DNA from: Candidatus Competibacteraceae bacterium
Lineage (GTDB): Bacteria; Pseudomonadota; Gammaproteobacteria; Competibacterales; Competibacteraceae
NCBI GenBank assembly: GCA_016712625.1
Contig: JADJQQ010000001.1
Location: forward strand, 62,001 to 126,000
Direction: 5' to 3'
Length of the DNA: 64,000 nt
The translations under genes and the position numbers were made by a program. The notes under the pieces were generated by a model. It made no database searches. It was not told where the DNA came from and saw only the letters and a list, made by a program, of their open reading frames with translations. This document shows, one piece after another, positions 17,747 through 26,768 of this stretch. Numbering within the stretch: position 1 is the stretch's first letter; each line of letters opens with the position of its first letter.

Positions 17747-20700
17747 CTAACCTATCGACGGCTCAAACCGCCGCCGGAAGGCGGCGTAATAAAGTATCGG
17801 AATAAAAACAAGAGTCAGTAAAGTGGACACCAATATCCCAAAAATCAGCGATACCGCCAAACCTCTAAAAATTGGATCATCCAATATAAACAGCGCCCCT
17901 AACATAGCGGCCAGCGCCGTGAGAAGGATCGGCTTGGCCCGCACCGCGCTGGAACGGATCACGGCTTCCTGAAACGGCGCGCCATTCGCCACTTCCAGAT
18001 GAATAAAATCCACCAGCAGGATAGAGTTACGGACGATGATGCCCGCCAGCGCAATCATGCCGATCATGGAGGTGGCGGTGAATTGGGCGTGCAGCAAGGC
18101 ATGGCCCGGCATTACTCCGATAATGGTCAGTGGAATCGGTGCCATGATGATTAGCGGCACAAGATAAGAATGGAACTGCGCCACCACCAACAGATAAATC
18201 AAGATCAAGCCAACCGAATAAGCGATACCCATATCGCGGAAAGTCTCATAAGTAATCTGCCACTCGCCGTCCCACTTCAACGCGTAGCGGTAGGGATTCT
18301 CCGGCTGGCGGATAAAGTGCTGTTCCAATTTATGCCCGTCAATGGGTTGCTCACGCAAAGTCCCGAATATTTCAAACATCCCATACAAAGGGCTGTCCAA
18401 TGGCCCCGCCATGTCTCCAAAAATGAACACTACAGGTAATAAATCTTTGTGATATATTGATTTTTCCCACTGGGTTTTCTCAATATCGACAATGTCCGAC
18501 AGCGCCGTCAACTGGCCGTTCTGGCTTCGGGTTTTCAGCGCCAATACGCTGGCGGCATCCGCCTGATCGGCGGTCGGTAATTCCAAGCGTAGCGGAATCG
18601 GGTATTTAGCCGTTCGCGAATGCAGGTAGCTCACGTCCTCACCGCGCAAAGCGGTATTGATATCGGCGGCGACCGCCTGTTGCGAAACACCCAGCAAGGC
18701 CGCTTTGGCGCGATCCACATGCGCGATCAATCGTTCCGCTGGCGCTTCGACGGTATCATCGACATCCACGATATCGACCGTGGCTTCAAATATCGCTCGC
18801 ACCCGCCGAGCGACTTCGATCTGGCCCGAATAATCTAAACCGTAGATTTCGGCGACCAACGGCGACAGTACTGGCGGACCGGGCGGCACCTCGACCACTT
18901 TGACGTTCGCGTTGTAGCGTTTTCCGATCGCTTGCAGCGAAGCCCGCACCGCCAGGGCGATATCGTGGCTCTTGCGGCCGCGGTGCTTCTTATCGACCAG
19001 ATTGACCTGGATATCGCCGACGGCGGCACCGGCTCGCAGAGAGTATTGCCGGACGAGACCATTAAAATTGATGGGCGCGGCGGTGCCCACATAAGCCTGA
19101 TAATCGGTCACCTCCTCGACCGTGGCCAAATAGCGGCCCAGTTCTCCCAGCACTCGCGCGGTGTGTTCCAGAGTGACGCCTTCCGGCATATCCACGACTA
19201 CCTGGAACTCCGACTTATTGTCGAAAGGCAACATTTTCAACACGACCAGCTGGAAATACGCCAAACTGACCGAACCCGCGATCAGCAACAAGACCCCGCA
19301 TCCCAACAGCCAGCGCCAAGGCCGGCCCCTGCCGCCGCGCAGAAATGGGCCGATTACTCGTCGAAATAAGCGATGCGAGAAATCCTCCGCTCGCTCTTGA
19401 TCCTCACAATTGGTCTCGGCCTGCTTCATCGAGACCAGGGCCGCGGCGGAATGATCGGTAAACTGCGCACCCGCCTGCCGCTCGACCCGGCGCCGCAATA
19501 CTTGGTAGGTTAACCACGGCGTAAAAACGAACGCGACCGCGAGCGAAATCATCATCCCCATGCTGGAATTGATGGGGATCGGGCTCATGTACGGCCCCAT
19601 TAGCCCGGAAACGAAAGCCATGGGTAATAAGGCCGCGATGACCGTAAAGGTCGCCAGAATGGTCGGGCCGCCAACTTCGTCCACCGCCAGCGGGATCGCG
19701 TCAAGCAGCGTGTGGCCCCCCAAATGAAGGTGGCGGTGAATGTTCTCCACCACCACGATGGCGTCGTCCACCAAAATACCAATGGAAAAGATCAGCGCGA
19801 ACAGCGATACCCGGTTAAGGGTAAACCCCCAAGCCCAGGAGGCGAACAAAGTAATCGTCAGGGTCAAAATGACCGCCGCGCCGACAATGAACGCCTCGCG
19901 CCAGCCCAACGCCAGCAACACCAGCACGATCACCAGAGAAGTCGCGAAAATCAGCTTGGTGATCAGGGTCATCGCCTTATCGTTGGCCGTCACTCCATAA
20001 TCGCGGGTAACGGTGACATGGACCCCATCAGGAATGACTATGCCCTTGAGCTGCTCGACCCGTTCGATAACCTGGGCGGCGATTTTTACCGCGTTCTCGC
20101 CAGGCTTCTTGGCTATCGCCAGCGTCACGGCTGGAAATTCGCCCCGCGCCGTGATGCCGTTGGTTGCAGCCGCCGGTCCAGTTCCTAGCCAGACATAGTG
20201 TTCCGCCTGATCGGCACCCAGTTTGATTTCAGCCACATCAGCCAGATAAACCGGCGTACCTTGATGTAGCCCCACCACCAAAGCGCCAATCTCCCCAGCG
20301 TCAACCAGAAAACTACCCGCTTGCACCGGAATTTCCTGATCGCCGCCAACCAGCACACCCGCGTCGGCCGAGGCATTAGCGGCTAGCAGCGAACCCCGCA
20401 AGTCGGCCAGGGACAGGCCGTAACCGGACAGTTTCGCCGGATCAAACAACACGCGCACCGTCTGATCGGGCGCGCCAATACTGTACAAATTACGAGTGCC
20501 GGCCACCCGTTTCAACTCGGTTTCCAGCGTATGCGCCACCCGCGCCAAATCTTCGGCGCCACGCTTTGGATCTTCAGTCCACAGCGTCAAGCCAAGGATG
20601 GGTACATCGTCGATTCCTTTAGGCTTGATGATGGGTGGGGCCACCCCCAGGTTGCGCGGGAACCAGTCAAGATTGGAATACAGTTTGTTGTAAAGACGTA

Positions 20701-21049
20701 AGATGGCGTCGGTGGCCGGCTGGCCGACCAGAAATTGCACCGTCAGCACCGCCATGCCGGGCCGCGATACCGAATAAACGTGCTCCACGCCTTCGATTTC
20801 TCCCAAGATTTGTTCGGTGGGGCTGCTGATTAGGCGTTCCACCTCTTGGGCTGTCGCGCCCGGAAACGCGATGAAGACGTTGGCGAAGGTGACATTGATC
20901 TGCGGCTCTTCCTCGCGCGGCGTGATCAACACCGCGAAGATGCCCATCAACAGTCCCACCAGCGCCAACAGCGGCGTAATTTCACTTTGCAGAAATTTTT
21001 TAGCAATTGCTCCAGACAAGCCGAAGCGCGGCTGAGAGTCGACGCCCAT
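17747..21049 (-). CDS. RND efflux permease (AcrB/HAE1-like)
   Basis: The 1100-residue inner-membrane proton antiporter has the duplicated RND layout: a transmembrane segment after the N-terminus (ALVGLLMGIFAVLI), a large periplasmic loop, a block of helices around residues 360-540, a second periplasmic loop from about 600, and C-terminal helices. The proton-relay aspartates are present in TM4 as GILVDDAIVVVEN near residue 430. EEEPQINVTFANV and FPGATAQEVERLI near the N-terminus mark the AcrB/MexB-like branch rather than a heavy-metal CzcA type, but the substrate is unknown. The gene starts one base after its adaptor partner ends, so they form an operon. No TolC-like outer-membrane gene is nearby, so a channel encoded elsewhere is probably shared. 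Confidence 0.92.
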   Translation of the reverse strand: MGVDSQPRFGLSGAIAKKFLQSEITPLLALVGLLMGIFAVLITPREEEPQINVTFANVFIAFPGATAQEVERLISSPTEQILGEIEGVEHVYSVSRPGMAVLTVQFLVGQPATDAILRLYNKLYSNLDWFPRNLGVAPPIIKPKGIDDVPILGLTLWTEDPKRGAEDLARVAHTLETELKRVAGTRNLYSIGAPDQTVRVLFDPAKLSGYGLSLADLRGSLLAANASADAGVLVGGDQEIPVQAGSFLVDAGEIGALVVGLHQGTPVYLADVAEIKLGADQAEHYVWLGTGPAAATNGITARGEFPAVTLAIAKKPGENAVKIAAQVIERVEQLKGIVIPDGVHVTVTRDYGVTANDKAMTLITKLIFATSLVIVLVLLALGWREAFIVGAAVILTLTITLFASWAWGFTLNRVSLFALIFSIGILVDDAIVVVENIHRHLHLGGHTLLDAIPLAVDEVGGPTILATFTVIAALLPMAFVSGLMGPYMSPIPINSSMGMMISLAVAFVFTPWLTYQVLRRRVERQAGAQFTDHSAAALVSMKQAETNCEDQERAEDFSHRLFRRVIGPFLRGGRGRPWRWLLGCGVLLLIAGSVSLAYFQLVVLKMLPFDNKSEFQVVVDMPEGVTLEHTARVLGELGRYLATVEEVTDYQAYVGTAAPINFNGLVRQYSLRAGAAVGDIQVNLVDKKHRGRKSHDIALAVRASLQAIGKRYNANVKVVEVPPGPPVLSPLVAEIYGLDYSGQIEVARRVRAIFEATVDIVDVDDTVEAPAERLIAHVDRAKAALLGVSQQAVAADINTALRGEDVSYLHSRTAKYPIPLRLELPTADQADAASVLALKTRSQNGQLTALSDIVDIEKTQWEKSIYHKDLLPVVFIFGDMAGPLDSPLYGMFEIFGTLREQPIDGHKLEQHFIRQPENPYRYALKWDGEWQITYETFRDMGIAYSVGLILIYLLVVAQFHSYLVPLIIMAPIPLTIIGVMPGHALLHAQFTATSMIGMIALAGIIVRNSILLVDFIHLEVANGAPFQEAVIRSSAVRAKPILLTALAAMLGALFILDDPIFRGLAVSLIFGILVSTLLTLVFIPILYYAAFRRRFEPSIG

Positions 21050-21050
21050 T

Positions 21051-22103
21051 TTATTTCTCCGCCGTCTGTTGTTGCTCCTTGAGATAGCTCCCGGCGCTGA
21101 TCGGCTCCAAAGCGATCCTTTCTCCCACTTCCAGACCCGCTAGAATCTCGACCATCCCGCCCTCGCCGCGACCGGGCCGCACTTGCCGCAAACTCACCTT
21201 GTCACCCGCAGCGACGTAAACCCCGCTGACTTCTCCACGCTGCACCAACCCGGCGCGCGGAATCACCAAGCGGTTCTCCTCCCCCACCCGGAAAATGGTT
21301 TTGGCGAACATGCCCGGATAGAGGCCCTGCGTTTTCTTCGGTAGATAAACTCGCACTTTGAAAACGTTGCTTTGGGGATCGGCATAGGGAAAGAAGGTCA
21401 GCTTGTCAGCGACGATGGCCGCCCCACCGTTGGGAGGCAACACTCGCGCCTGTTTATAGTGCCGCACCGCCACAATCGAGCGTTGTGGAATGTTGGCCAC
21501 CACCCGCAATTCATCCAATGAGAAACCGGTCATCAGCGGCTTGCCAGGTTGTACGGTTTCACCCAGTTGGACATGGCGTTGCAGCACGATGCCGCTATAA
21601 GGCGCGTTAATCGTGGTGTACCCCAGCGACTCCCTCGCTTGCGCGACGCCGGCTTGCGCCGCTTCGAGCCGGGCCTTGGCGGCGTCGTAGGCGGCGGTGG
21701 CGCTATCCATCTGCGCCTTCGACACCAGTTGCCTGTCGTAGACGCGCCGGATACGGTTGTATTCGGCTTCAGCTTCCTGGACACGAGCCTGGGCTTCGCG
21801 CAGGCTCGCCTGCGCTTGATCCAGTCCGGCGCGCTGTTCGATGTTGCGCAACCGGATAATCGGAGCGCCTTGCGGCACGAAGTCATTGACATCGACCATG
21901 ATGTCCTCGACTCGACCCGCTGTCTGCGCCGAAACGGTGCTTTGATTGACCGCTTCAATCAGCCCATCGACGATCTGCTCGACGGGCAGCGCTTGCAGCT
22001 TTGCCTCTGCCACGGAGAAAGGTAATTCAGCGGCGGCCATCGGCCCCGACGCAACGGCCAGAAGGGTCCACAATAACATCGGCAAGCGGATTGGCGGGTG
22101 CAT
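21051..22103 (-). CDS. RND efflux periplasmic adaptor subunit (membrane fusion protein)
   Basis: The 350-residue adaptor bridges the RND permease and an outer-membrane channel. It has a signal peptide (MLLWTLLAVASGPMAAAE). Next comes a lipoyl half with TVSAQTAGRVEDIMVDVNDFV near residue 57, then a long helical hairpin (residues about 95-150, rich in Ala, Glu and Arg). The returning lipoyl half carries TINAPYSGIVLQRHVQLGE near residue 163, and a beta-barrel region ends near residue 300. No lipobox cysteine is seen, so it is probably not a lipoprotein. It is the first gene of the two-gene operon. A 7-6-7 inverted repeat lies 34-53 bases upstream of its start and may be an operator. Confidence 0.92.
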   Translation of the reverse strand: MHPPIRLPMLLWTLLAVASGPMAAAELPFSVAEAKLQALPVEQIVDGLIEAVNQSTVSAQTAGRVEDIMVDVNDFVPQGAPIIRLRNIEQRAGLDQAQASLREAQARVQEAEAEYNRIRRVYDRQLVSKAQMDSATAAYDAAKARLEAAQAGVAQARESLGYTTINAPYSGIVLQRHVQLGETVQPGKPLMTGFSLDELRVVANIPQRSIVAVRHYKQARVLPPNGGAAIVADKLTFFPYADPQSNVFKVRVYLPKKTQGLYPGMFAKTIFRVGEENRLVIPRAGLVQRGEVSGVYVAAGDKVSLRQVRPGRGEGGMVEILAGLEVGERIALEPISAGSYLKEQQQTAEK

Positions 22104-22136
22104 GGCGATTCCTTCAAAGGCAATAATCTATTTAAT

Positions 22137-22156
22137 ATATTAGCATAATCTAATAT
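22137..22156. promoter_or_regulatory. Perfect AT-rich inverted repeat upstream of the RND adaptor gene
   Basis: ATATTAG and CTAATAT flank a 6-base spacer, centred about 43 bases upstream of the adaptor start codon and inside a strongly AT-rich promoter-like stretch. The shape and sequence resemble operators of ArsR-type repressors of the BigR kind. That is inference; no regulator gene is adjacent. Confidence 0.45.
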
Positions 22157-22225
22157 TCAAAATAAAATGCGGGCGGCTTGCCAAGGCGGGAAATCCCAGA
22201 ATAGTTGAACCGCCAACGACCGAAT

Positions 22226-22978
22226 TTAAAATTCTAAACCGGCTGACAATACAGCGGTCAGCAGCACAACGGTTTCCGTAAGCTCACAAGCCGCGCCCAA
22301 GGTATCGCCCGTTATACCGCCCAGCCGGTCCAGCAATCCGTAGCGCAGACCGACAAACCCAATACCCAGCACGCCAAGCAATATCCCACCCTGCCAATCG
22401 AGCAGAACGAGCGTAACGACGGAGACCACCGCGACCACCAAACCACAGCCGATCCACGGCAGATAGCGCGCATAGGACGCCCCCAGCCCTTCTGGCCGCA
22501 CATAAGGCGCGGTCATCAACAACATGACCATGCAAGTGCGGCCAAGCACCGGAATCAGCACGAGCAAAATATCAGCGTCGCCAGCTAGCAGCACCTGCAA
22601 AGCCGCAAATTTGTTGAGCAGCACCAATACGATGACGACGATGGCGATCGGACCGCTCCGTGGGTCTTTCATGATCCTCAAAGTGCGCTCCCGGTCGCCC
22701 TGTCCCCCGATCCAGGCATCGGCGGTATCCGCCAGCCCATCCAGATGCAGGCCACCGGTCAGCAAGACCCAGACTGTCAGGATCAGTCCCGCCAATACGC
22801 CAGGATCAACCAGCCAAAGAGCCGTGTGCAGGCTGGCCAGAATCGCGCCGATAATAAAGCCAACCACTGGAAAAAATGGTACGGCCAGCCCCATTTGTTG
22901 CGGTTGCGGCGGCGCGCTCACTCCAGGCACGGGCAACCGAGTCAGCAGCTGCAAGGCCAGCGCGAAAGCGCGAATCAT
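22226..22978 (-). CDS. cobS: Adenosylcobinamide-GDP ribazoletransferase CobS
   Basis: CobS joins adenosylcobinamide-GDP with alpha-ribazole (or its phosphate) in the inner membrane, the last assembly step of cobalamin. The 250-residue product has several hydrophobic helices and the family motifs LTRLPVP at residues 12-18, FFPVVGFIIGAIL near residue 35, the acidic GGLHLDGLADTADAW near residue 75, and KDPRSGPIA near residue 104. Its ATG overlaps the end of cobC (ATGA), placing it last in cobU-cobT-cobC-cobS. No internal defect is seen. Confidence 0.95.
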   Translation of the reverse strand: MIRAFALALQLLTRLPVPGVSAPPQPQQMGLAVPFFPVVGFIIGAILASLHTALWLVDPGVLAGLILTVWVLLTGGLHLDGLADTADAWIGGQGDRERTLRIMKDPRSGPIAIVVIVLVLLNKFAALQVLLAGDADILLVLIPVLGRTCMVMLLMTAPYVRPEGLGASYARYLPWIGCGLVVAVVSVVTLVLLDWQGGILLGVLGIGFVGLRYGLLDRLGGITGDTLGAACELTETVVLLTAVLSAGLEF

Positions 22979-23580
22979 GTCAAGCGACCGTTGTGAAATT
23001 CCAGGTGAGGGGCCGCCGCCGTATCATGATATTGGCGAAGTCGACTGACCGCGGCGTACGGCACATCGATGCGCCATATCGCCTGCAACGGCATTTCTAG
23101 CAAGCGACGCAATAACATCCGAATCACTCCGCCATGCGTCACCAACAGCACATGTCGACCCTGGTAGCGCTCCAGCAAACCCTCCCACGCTCTCCCGGTC
23201 CGGCCGTTAAAATCGGCGACCGGTTCTCCATTGGGAACCGGATAAGCGACCGGATCGCGCCAGAATCGCGCCAAGGTTAAAGGATCGGTGGCATTGACTT
23301 CAGCAACGGCGCGGCCCTCCCAAATCCCGAAACTCAGCTCGGAAAATACTTGGACTATCTCCAACGGACAATTCAATCGTTCCGCCAATTCATGGGCGAA
23401 GGCGGCGCAGCGGATCAGCGGAGAACTGACAATGGCCTGCCAGCCGCGGTAGTCGCCAACCGCCGCGCGCATTTGTTCCCAACCGCGCGGACTCAGAGGA
23501 TCATCCACGGCGCCTCGGAATTTCTGACCGCCTTCCGGCTCACCGTGCCGCAGCAAGTCCACAACCGTGACATCGCTCAT
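22975..23580 (-). CDS. cobC: Alpha-ribazole phosphatase CobC (histidine phosphatase family)
   Basis: The likely role is dephosphorylation of alpha-ribazole-5'-phosphate (or adenosylcobalamin-5'-phosphate). The start is the ATG at 23580, overlapping the cobT stop, giving 201 residues; longer versions of the frame only shadow cobT. The phosphoglycerate-mutase-like RHG motif is present as LLRHGEPEGG near residue 9. The second catalytic histidine is in VLLVTHGGVIRMLL near residue 152, and the conserved FGIWEGRAVAEV lies near residue 82. The general family is broad, but operon position between cobT and cobS supports CobC. Confidence 0.9.
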   Translation of the reverse strand: MSDVTVVDLLRHGEPEGGQKFRGAVDDPLSPRGWEQMRAAVGDYRGWQAIVSSPLIRCAAFAHELAERLNCPLEIVQVFSELSFGIWEGRAVAEVNATDPLTLARFWRDPVAYPVPNGEPVADFNGRTGRAWEGLLERYQGRHVLLVTHGGVIRMLLRRLLEMPLQAIWRIDVPYAAVSRLRQYHDTAAAPHLEFHNGRLT

Positions 23581-24620
23581 GCTTGGGAAACCCCCGCTTC
23601 GGCAAACGTAGCCATTCGAGCGTGCAAAACCGCGGCGGCCCGTAATAGCGGCATCGCCGCCGCCGCGCCGCTGCCCTCGCCCAGACGCATACCCAGTTCG
23701 AGCAATGGCTTGACGTCCAGCGTTTTCAGCAAGTGGCGGTGGCCAGGCTCGGCGGAACAGTGCCCATAAAACAACCATGCGGCTAATTCCGGCCGCAACC
23801 GCACGGCGACCAGGGCCGCTGTCGTGGCGATAAAGCCATCCACCAACGCCGGTATCCCCAGTTGGCCACAGCGTAAATAAGCCCCCGCTAGCGCCGCGAT
23901 TTCAAAGCCGCCCAGCCGCTGCAAGGCGACCAGCGGCTGATCGCTGCGATGTAGGGTCAACCCTCTTTCAATGACGTGCGCTTTACGAGTGATGCCGGCC
24001 GCATCCAAACCGGTGCCAGGGCCAGCGAGTTGGGACGCGGGCCACGCCAGCAAAGAGCAGGCGACGGCGCTGGCGCTAGTGGTGTTACCGATGCCCATTT
24101 CGCCGCCGATGAAGAGGTGTGCGCCATTGATGGCGGCGCGTCCGGCGGCATCATGACCGGCCATTAAAGCCTCCTCCAATTGCTCGATCGTCATCGCCGG
24201 CCCGTTGACAAAATTGACGGTGCCGGGGCCGACTCGCGCTTCGACAACGCCGGGCAAATCCTCCAGGGCTTGCACGGTACCCACATTCACCACTTCGAGC
24301 CGCGCTTTCCATTCCTCAGCCAGCACACTAATCGCGGCTCCGCCGCGGGCAAAATTTCGCACCATCTCAGCCGTCACCACTTGTGGGAAAGCGGAGATGC
24401 CTTCGGCGGTCACACCGTGGTCCCCTGCGAACACGCTGATCCAGATATGATCCACTCGCGGTTGCTGGCTCCCCTGCATGGCCGCCAAAGCAATGCCAAT
24501 CTCTTCCAGCCTGCCCAGCGAACCCGGTGGTTTGGTCAGCTGGGCCTGCCGCTCGCGGGCAGCGGCCAACACCGCTTGGTAAGGACTGCAAATAGGGTTG
24601 CCATACCATTGTTGGCTCAT
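23577..24620 (-). CDS. cobT: Nicotinate-nucleotide--dimethylbenzimidazole phosphoribosyltransferase CobT
   Basis: CobT activates 5,6-dimethylbenzimidazole to alpha-ribazole phosphate for the lower ligand of cobalamin. The ATG at 24620 overlaps the cobU stop as ATGA and gives 347 residues; a TTG nine bases upstream is less likely. Recognisable blocks are LTKPPGSLGRLEEI near residue 28, FAGDHGVTAEGISAFP near residue 64, GEMGIGNTTSASAV near residue 170, and the C-terminal GMRLGEGSGAAAAMPLL near residue 308, whose glutamate is the catalytic base of the family. Complete and unbroken. Confidence 0.96.
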   Translation of the reverse strand: MSQQWYGNPICSPYQAVLAAARERQAQLTKPPGSLGRLEEIGIALAAMQGSQQPRVDHIWISVFAGDHGVTAEGISAFPQVVTAEMVRNFARGGAAISVLAEEWKARLEVVNVGTVQALEDLPGVVEARVGPGTVNFVNGPAMTIEQLEEALMAGHDAAGRAAINGAHLFIGGEMGIGNTTSASAVACSLLAWPASQLAGPGTGLDAAGITRKAHVIERGLTLHRSDQPLVALQRLGGFEIAALAGAYLRCGQLGIPALVDGFIATTAALVAVRLRPELAAWLFYGHCSAEPGHRHLLKTLDVKPLLELGMRLGEGSGAAAAMPLLRAAAVLHARMATFAEAGVSQA

Positions 24621-25135
24621 GTGGGACAATCCTTAAGGGTGAGAGGAAGGCCGGCGACGATGAAGGTGACGCGGTCGCAACGGCTGGCGATCGCTTGGTG
24701 CAAACGACCGGCCTCATCGCGAAAGCGCCGGGCCAGCGGGTTGGCGGGTACGATCCCCTGGCCTACTTCATTACTGACTAATACAATCCGACCCGCCAAG
24801 GTCGGCAACCGATCCAGAAGATTGCGGATTTCGGTGGACAAGCGCTCCTCTCCGGTAGCCAATAGATTAGTGAGCCACAACGTCAGGCAATCGACCAAAA
24901 TACAACGACTTGAGGCAGCATGAGTTTTCAAGGCGTCCGCCAGCGCCAGCGGCTCTTCGATCAGTCCCCACCCAGCCGGGCGTTCGATGCGATGGCGGGT
25001 GATGCGCTCCACCATCTCCTGGTCGCCGGCTTGAGCGGTAGCGAGATAAATCACCTCCAATCCGCTCTCCAGCGCCCGGCATTGGGCGAAAGCACTTTTT
25101 CCCGAACGAGCACCGCCAAGAATAAATTCTTTCAT
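24617..25135 (-). CDS. cobU: Adenosylcobinamide kinase/guanylyltransferase CobU
   Basis: CobU phosphorylates adenosylcobinamide and then attaches GMP, producing the substrate of CobS. The 172-residue product has the P-loop GGARSGKS at residues 7-14, the TAQAGDQEMVERITRHRIERP guanylyl-acceptor region near residue 33, and ILVDCLTLWLTNLL near residue 79. It leads the four-gene cob block on the minus strand. No adenosylcobalamin riboswitch was found in the roughly 550 bases upstream. The early corrin-ring genes are not in the window, so this set alone supports salvage or final assembly. Confidence 0.95.
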   Translation of the reverse strand: MKEFILGGARSGKSAFAQCRALESGLEVIYLATAQAGDQEMVERITRHRIERPAGWGLIEEPLALADALKTHAASSRCILVDCLTLWLTNLLATGEERLSTEIRNLLDRLPTLAGRIVLVSNEVGQGIVPANPLARRFRDEAGRLHQAIASRCDRVTFIVAGLPLTLKDCPT

Positions 25136-25693
25136 ATCAGCTCATTGTAAGATTTATCTGATTTATTTCTGATCTGATTATTTTAAAGGGCAACCAGAAT
25201 CGAGCAAGCTTGAACCATGCGCAACCGGGCTATTTATCTCAATCCACTCCTTCAATTTAGGAACAATGATGGCATTCGATTTATCTTCCTTGCCAAGCGA
25301 TCAGGAGACTAAATTCCGCCGCCACGCTGGTCAGGCTTGGCCGCCGCGGTTGCGCGCGAGTCCAATGACTTCGCCAGGCGAAGCGAGCCGAGACCGACGC
25401 CTTCCGATAGGCCACGTTCCTGATTCTAGCCAAGACGGCATCGAAGAACGCGAACCTACCTAAATTGTTACAGATTTCTCGAAGACCGCAACCGTCGCCA
25501 CGATCTTGTCGATCAGGCCCGAACGCCGAAGATCACACGAAAGTCAATCCCTTCGCCACGGCCCGTTGCTGATAGCCGACATTGCGCGACTGAGACTTTG
25601 CCCCTAGAATATCCGCCCTTTGCGGCTCGTTCGGGCCGCTGCTCCTTGCCTCACCGCACGGCGGGAGGCTCTTATCATCCGTAAGGAGATCTG
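25136..25693. other. Intergenic region between cobU and rpsF
   Basis: About 560 bases separate the divergent cob and ribosomal-protein operons. A short frame of 65 codons at 25266-25463 resembles no known protein and is not called. The 3' part holds the leader hairpin at 25648-25669 and the rpsF ribosome-binding site AAGGAG at 25682. Promoters for both operons should be here, but none was placed with confidence. Confidence 0.45.
25648..25669 (+). promoter_or_regulatory. Leader hairpin upstream of rpsF
   Basis: GCCTC-A-CCGC-ACG-GCGG-GAGGC folds into a 9-bp stem with one bulged A and a 3-base loop, ending 12 bases before the rpsF ribosome-binding site. S6-S18 operons often carry a leader RNA bound by the S6:S18 dimer, typically displaying a CCG near a bulge. 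The position and the CCG fit that idea, but the match is by eye only. Confidence 0.45.
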
Positions 25694-26122
25694 ATGCGAC
25701 ATTATGAAATCGTATTCCTGGTCCATCCCGACCAGAGCGAGCAAGTACCGGCAATGATTGACCGTTATCGGACGATGATCGAGGAAGATCACGGTCGAAT
25801 CCATCGTTTGGAAGATTGGGGCCGCCGCCAGCTGGCTTACCCGATCAACAAAATTCACAAGGCGCATTACGTTCTTATGAACGTGGAATGCAGTCTGGCG
25901 GTGCTGCGGGAGATGCAAAGCGCTTTTCGTTTCAACGATGCCGTCATTCGCAATCTCATCATGGAGCGCGACGGCCCCGAAACCGAGCCTTCACCGCTGA
26001 TTAAATCTCGCGATGAGCGCGAAAGCCACGGTGATCGCGATGGCCAAGGGGAACGTGAGGAACGGGCTGACCGTGACGATATCGATGACGACGAGATCGA
26101 TACGGATGACGAGGCGGCCTGA
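25694..26122 (+). CDS. rpsF: 30S ribosomal protein bS6
   Basis: Ribosomal protein S6 binds S18 in the platform of the small subunit. The product is 142 residues, with the conserved MRHYEIVFLVHPDQSEQVP start, RLEDWGRRQLAYPINK near residue 37 and the helix HYVLMNVECS. From about residue 98 it has a highly charged tail of Arg, Glu and Asp, longer than the minimal protein; acidic S6 tails that accept glutamates by RimK occur in gammaproteobacteria. The start has a strong AAGGAGATCTG ribosome-binding site. First gene of rpsF-priB-rpsR-DUF2232-rplI. Confidence 0.97.
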   Translation: MRHYEIVFLVHPDQSEQVPAMIDRYRTMIEEDHGRIHRLEDWGRRQLAYPINKIHKAHYVLMNVECSLAVLREMQSAFRFNDAVIRNLIMERDGPETEPSPLIKSRDERESHGDRDGQGEREERADRDDIDDDEIDTDDEAA

Positions 26123-26140
26123 GCCTACACGCCGGCCGCC

Positions 26141-26470
26141 ATGTCGCTCGCGCCGCTCGCCGATAACTGCTTGACTATCGCCGGTCGCGTTATCGGACCT
26201 TGTGAGACTCGCACCTCGCCAGCGGGCATTGCCATCAGCCGCTTTCTGTTGGAACATCATTCCAGCCAGATGGAAGCGGATGGCGCTCGCGAAGTGTACT
26301 GCCGAATTTCAGTGCTAGCTTGTGGTGAGCCGATAGCCGCAACCGCTCGGAAGCTGTCGCCTGAAACGCCAGTCCGCGTCAGCGGTTTTATCGCGCGCGC
26401 CAATAACCGTGAAGGCGCCTATCGGCTGGTGCTGCACGCCGCCCGCATCGATCTTTGCGATCTAGAATGA
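26141..26470 (+). CDS. priB: Primosomal replication protein PriB
   Basis: PriB is a small single-strand-binding (OB-fold) protein that helps PriA restart stalled forks. The 109-residue product has the family's N-C-L-T-I-A-G-R-V start region, the SPAGIAISRFLLEHHS segment near residue 26, and VRVSGFIARANNREGAYRLV near residue 78. Its position between rpsF and rpsR is the standard location in beta- and gammaproteobacteria and supports both the function and the taxonomic placement. It lies 18 bases after rpsF. Confidence 0.93.
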   Translation: MSLAPLADNCLTIAGRVIGPCETRTSPAGIAISRFLLEHHSSQMEADGAREVYCRISVLACGEPIAATARKLSPETPVRVSGFIARANNREGAYRLVLHAARIDLCDLE

Positions 26471-26499
26471 CCAATAACAGTTTTGAGGATTAATTCATC

Positions 26500-26724
26500 A
26501 TGTCGCGTTTCTTCCGTCGTAAAAAGTTTTGCCGCTTCACCGCCGAAGGTGTTAAGGAAATCGATTACAAGGATATCGTCACCTTAAAGAACTACATCAC
26601 CGAAACCGGCAAAATTGTACCGAGCCGCATCACCGGAACCAAAACCCGCTACCAACGTCAACTGTCGGTGGCGATCAAGCGCGCCCGGTTTCTAGCCTTA
26701 CTCCCCTACTGCGACCGACATTGA
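26500..26724 (+). CDS. rpsR: 30S ribosomal protein bS18
   Basis: S18 partners S6 in the small ribosomal subunit. The 74-residue product has the characteristic basic start MSRFFRRKKFCRFTAEGV, the DYKDIVTLKNYITETGKIVP segment and the KRARFLALLPYCDRH end. A GAGGAT ribosome-binding site lies just upstream. It is co-directional with priB and the DUF2232 gene. No anomaly. Confidence 0.97.
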   Translation: MSRFFRRKKFCRFTAEGVKEIDYKDIVTLKNYITETGKIVPSRITGTKTRYQRQLSVAIKRARFLALLPYCDRH

Positions 26725-26768
26725 GTTTTCGGGGGTCCTAAGCGCCCACGGTTGCTGAGCTGTTCACC

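Noticed and set aside
25136..25260. Cobalamin riboswitch before cobU
   Set aside because: No conserved B12-box or the expected multi-stem fold was found on the minus strand upstream of cobU.
25266..25463. 65-codon open frame between cobU and rpsF
   Set aside because: No homology pattern, no strong ribosome-binding site and composition typical of non-coding sequence.
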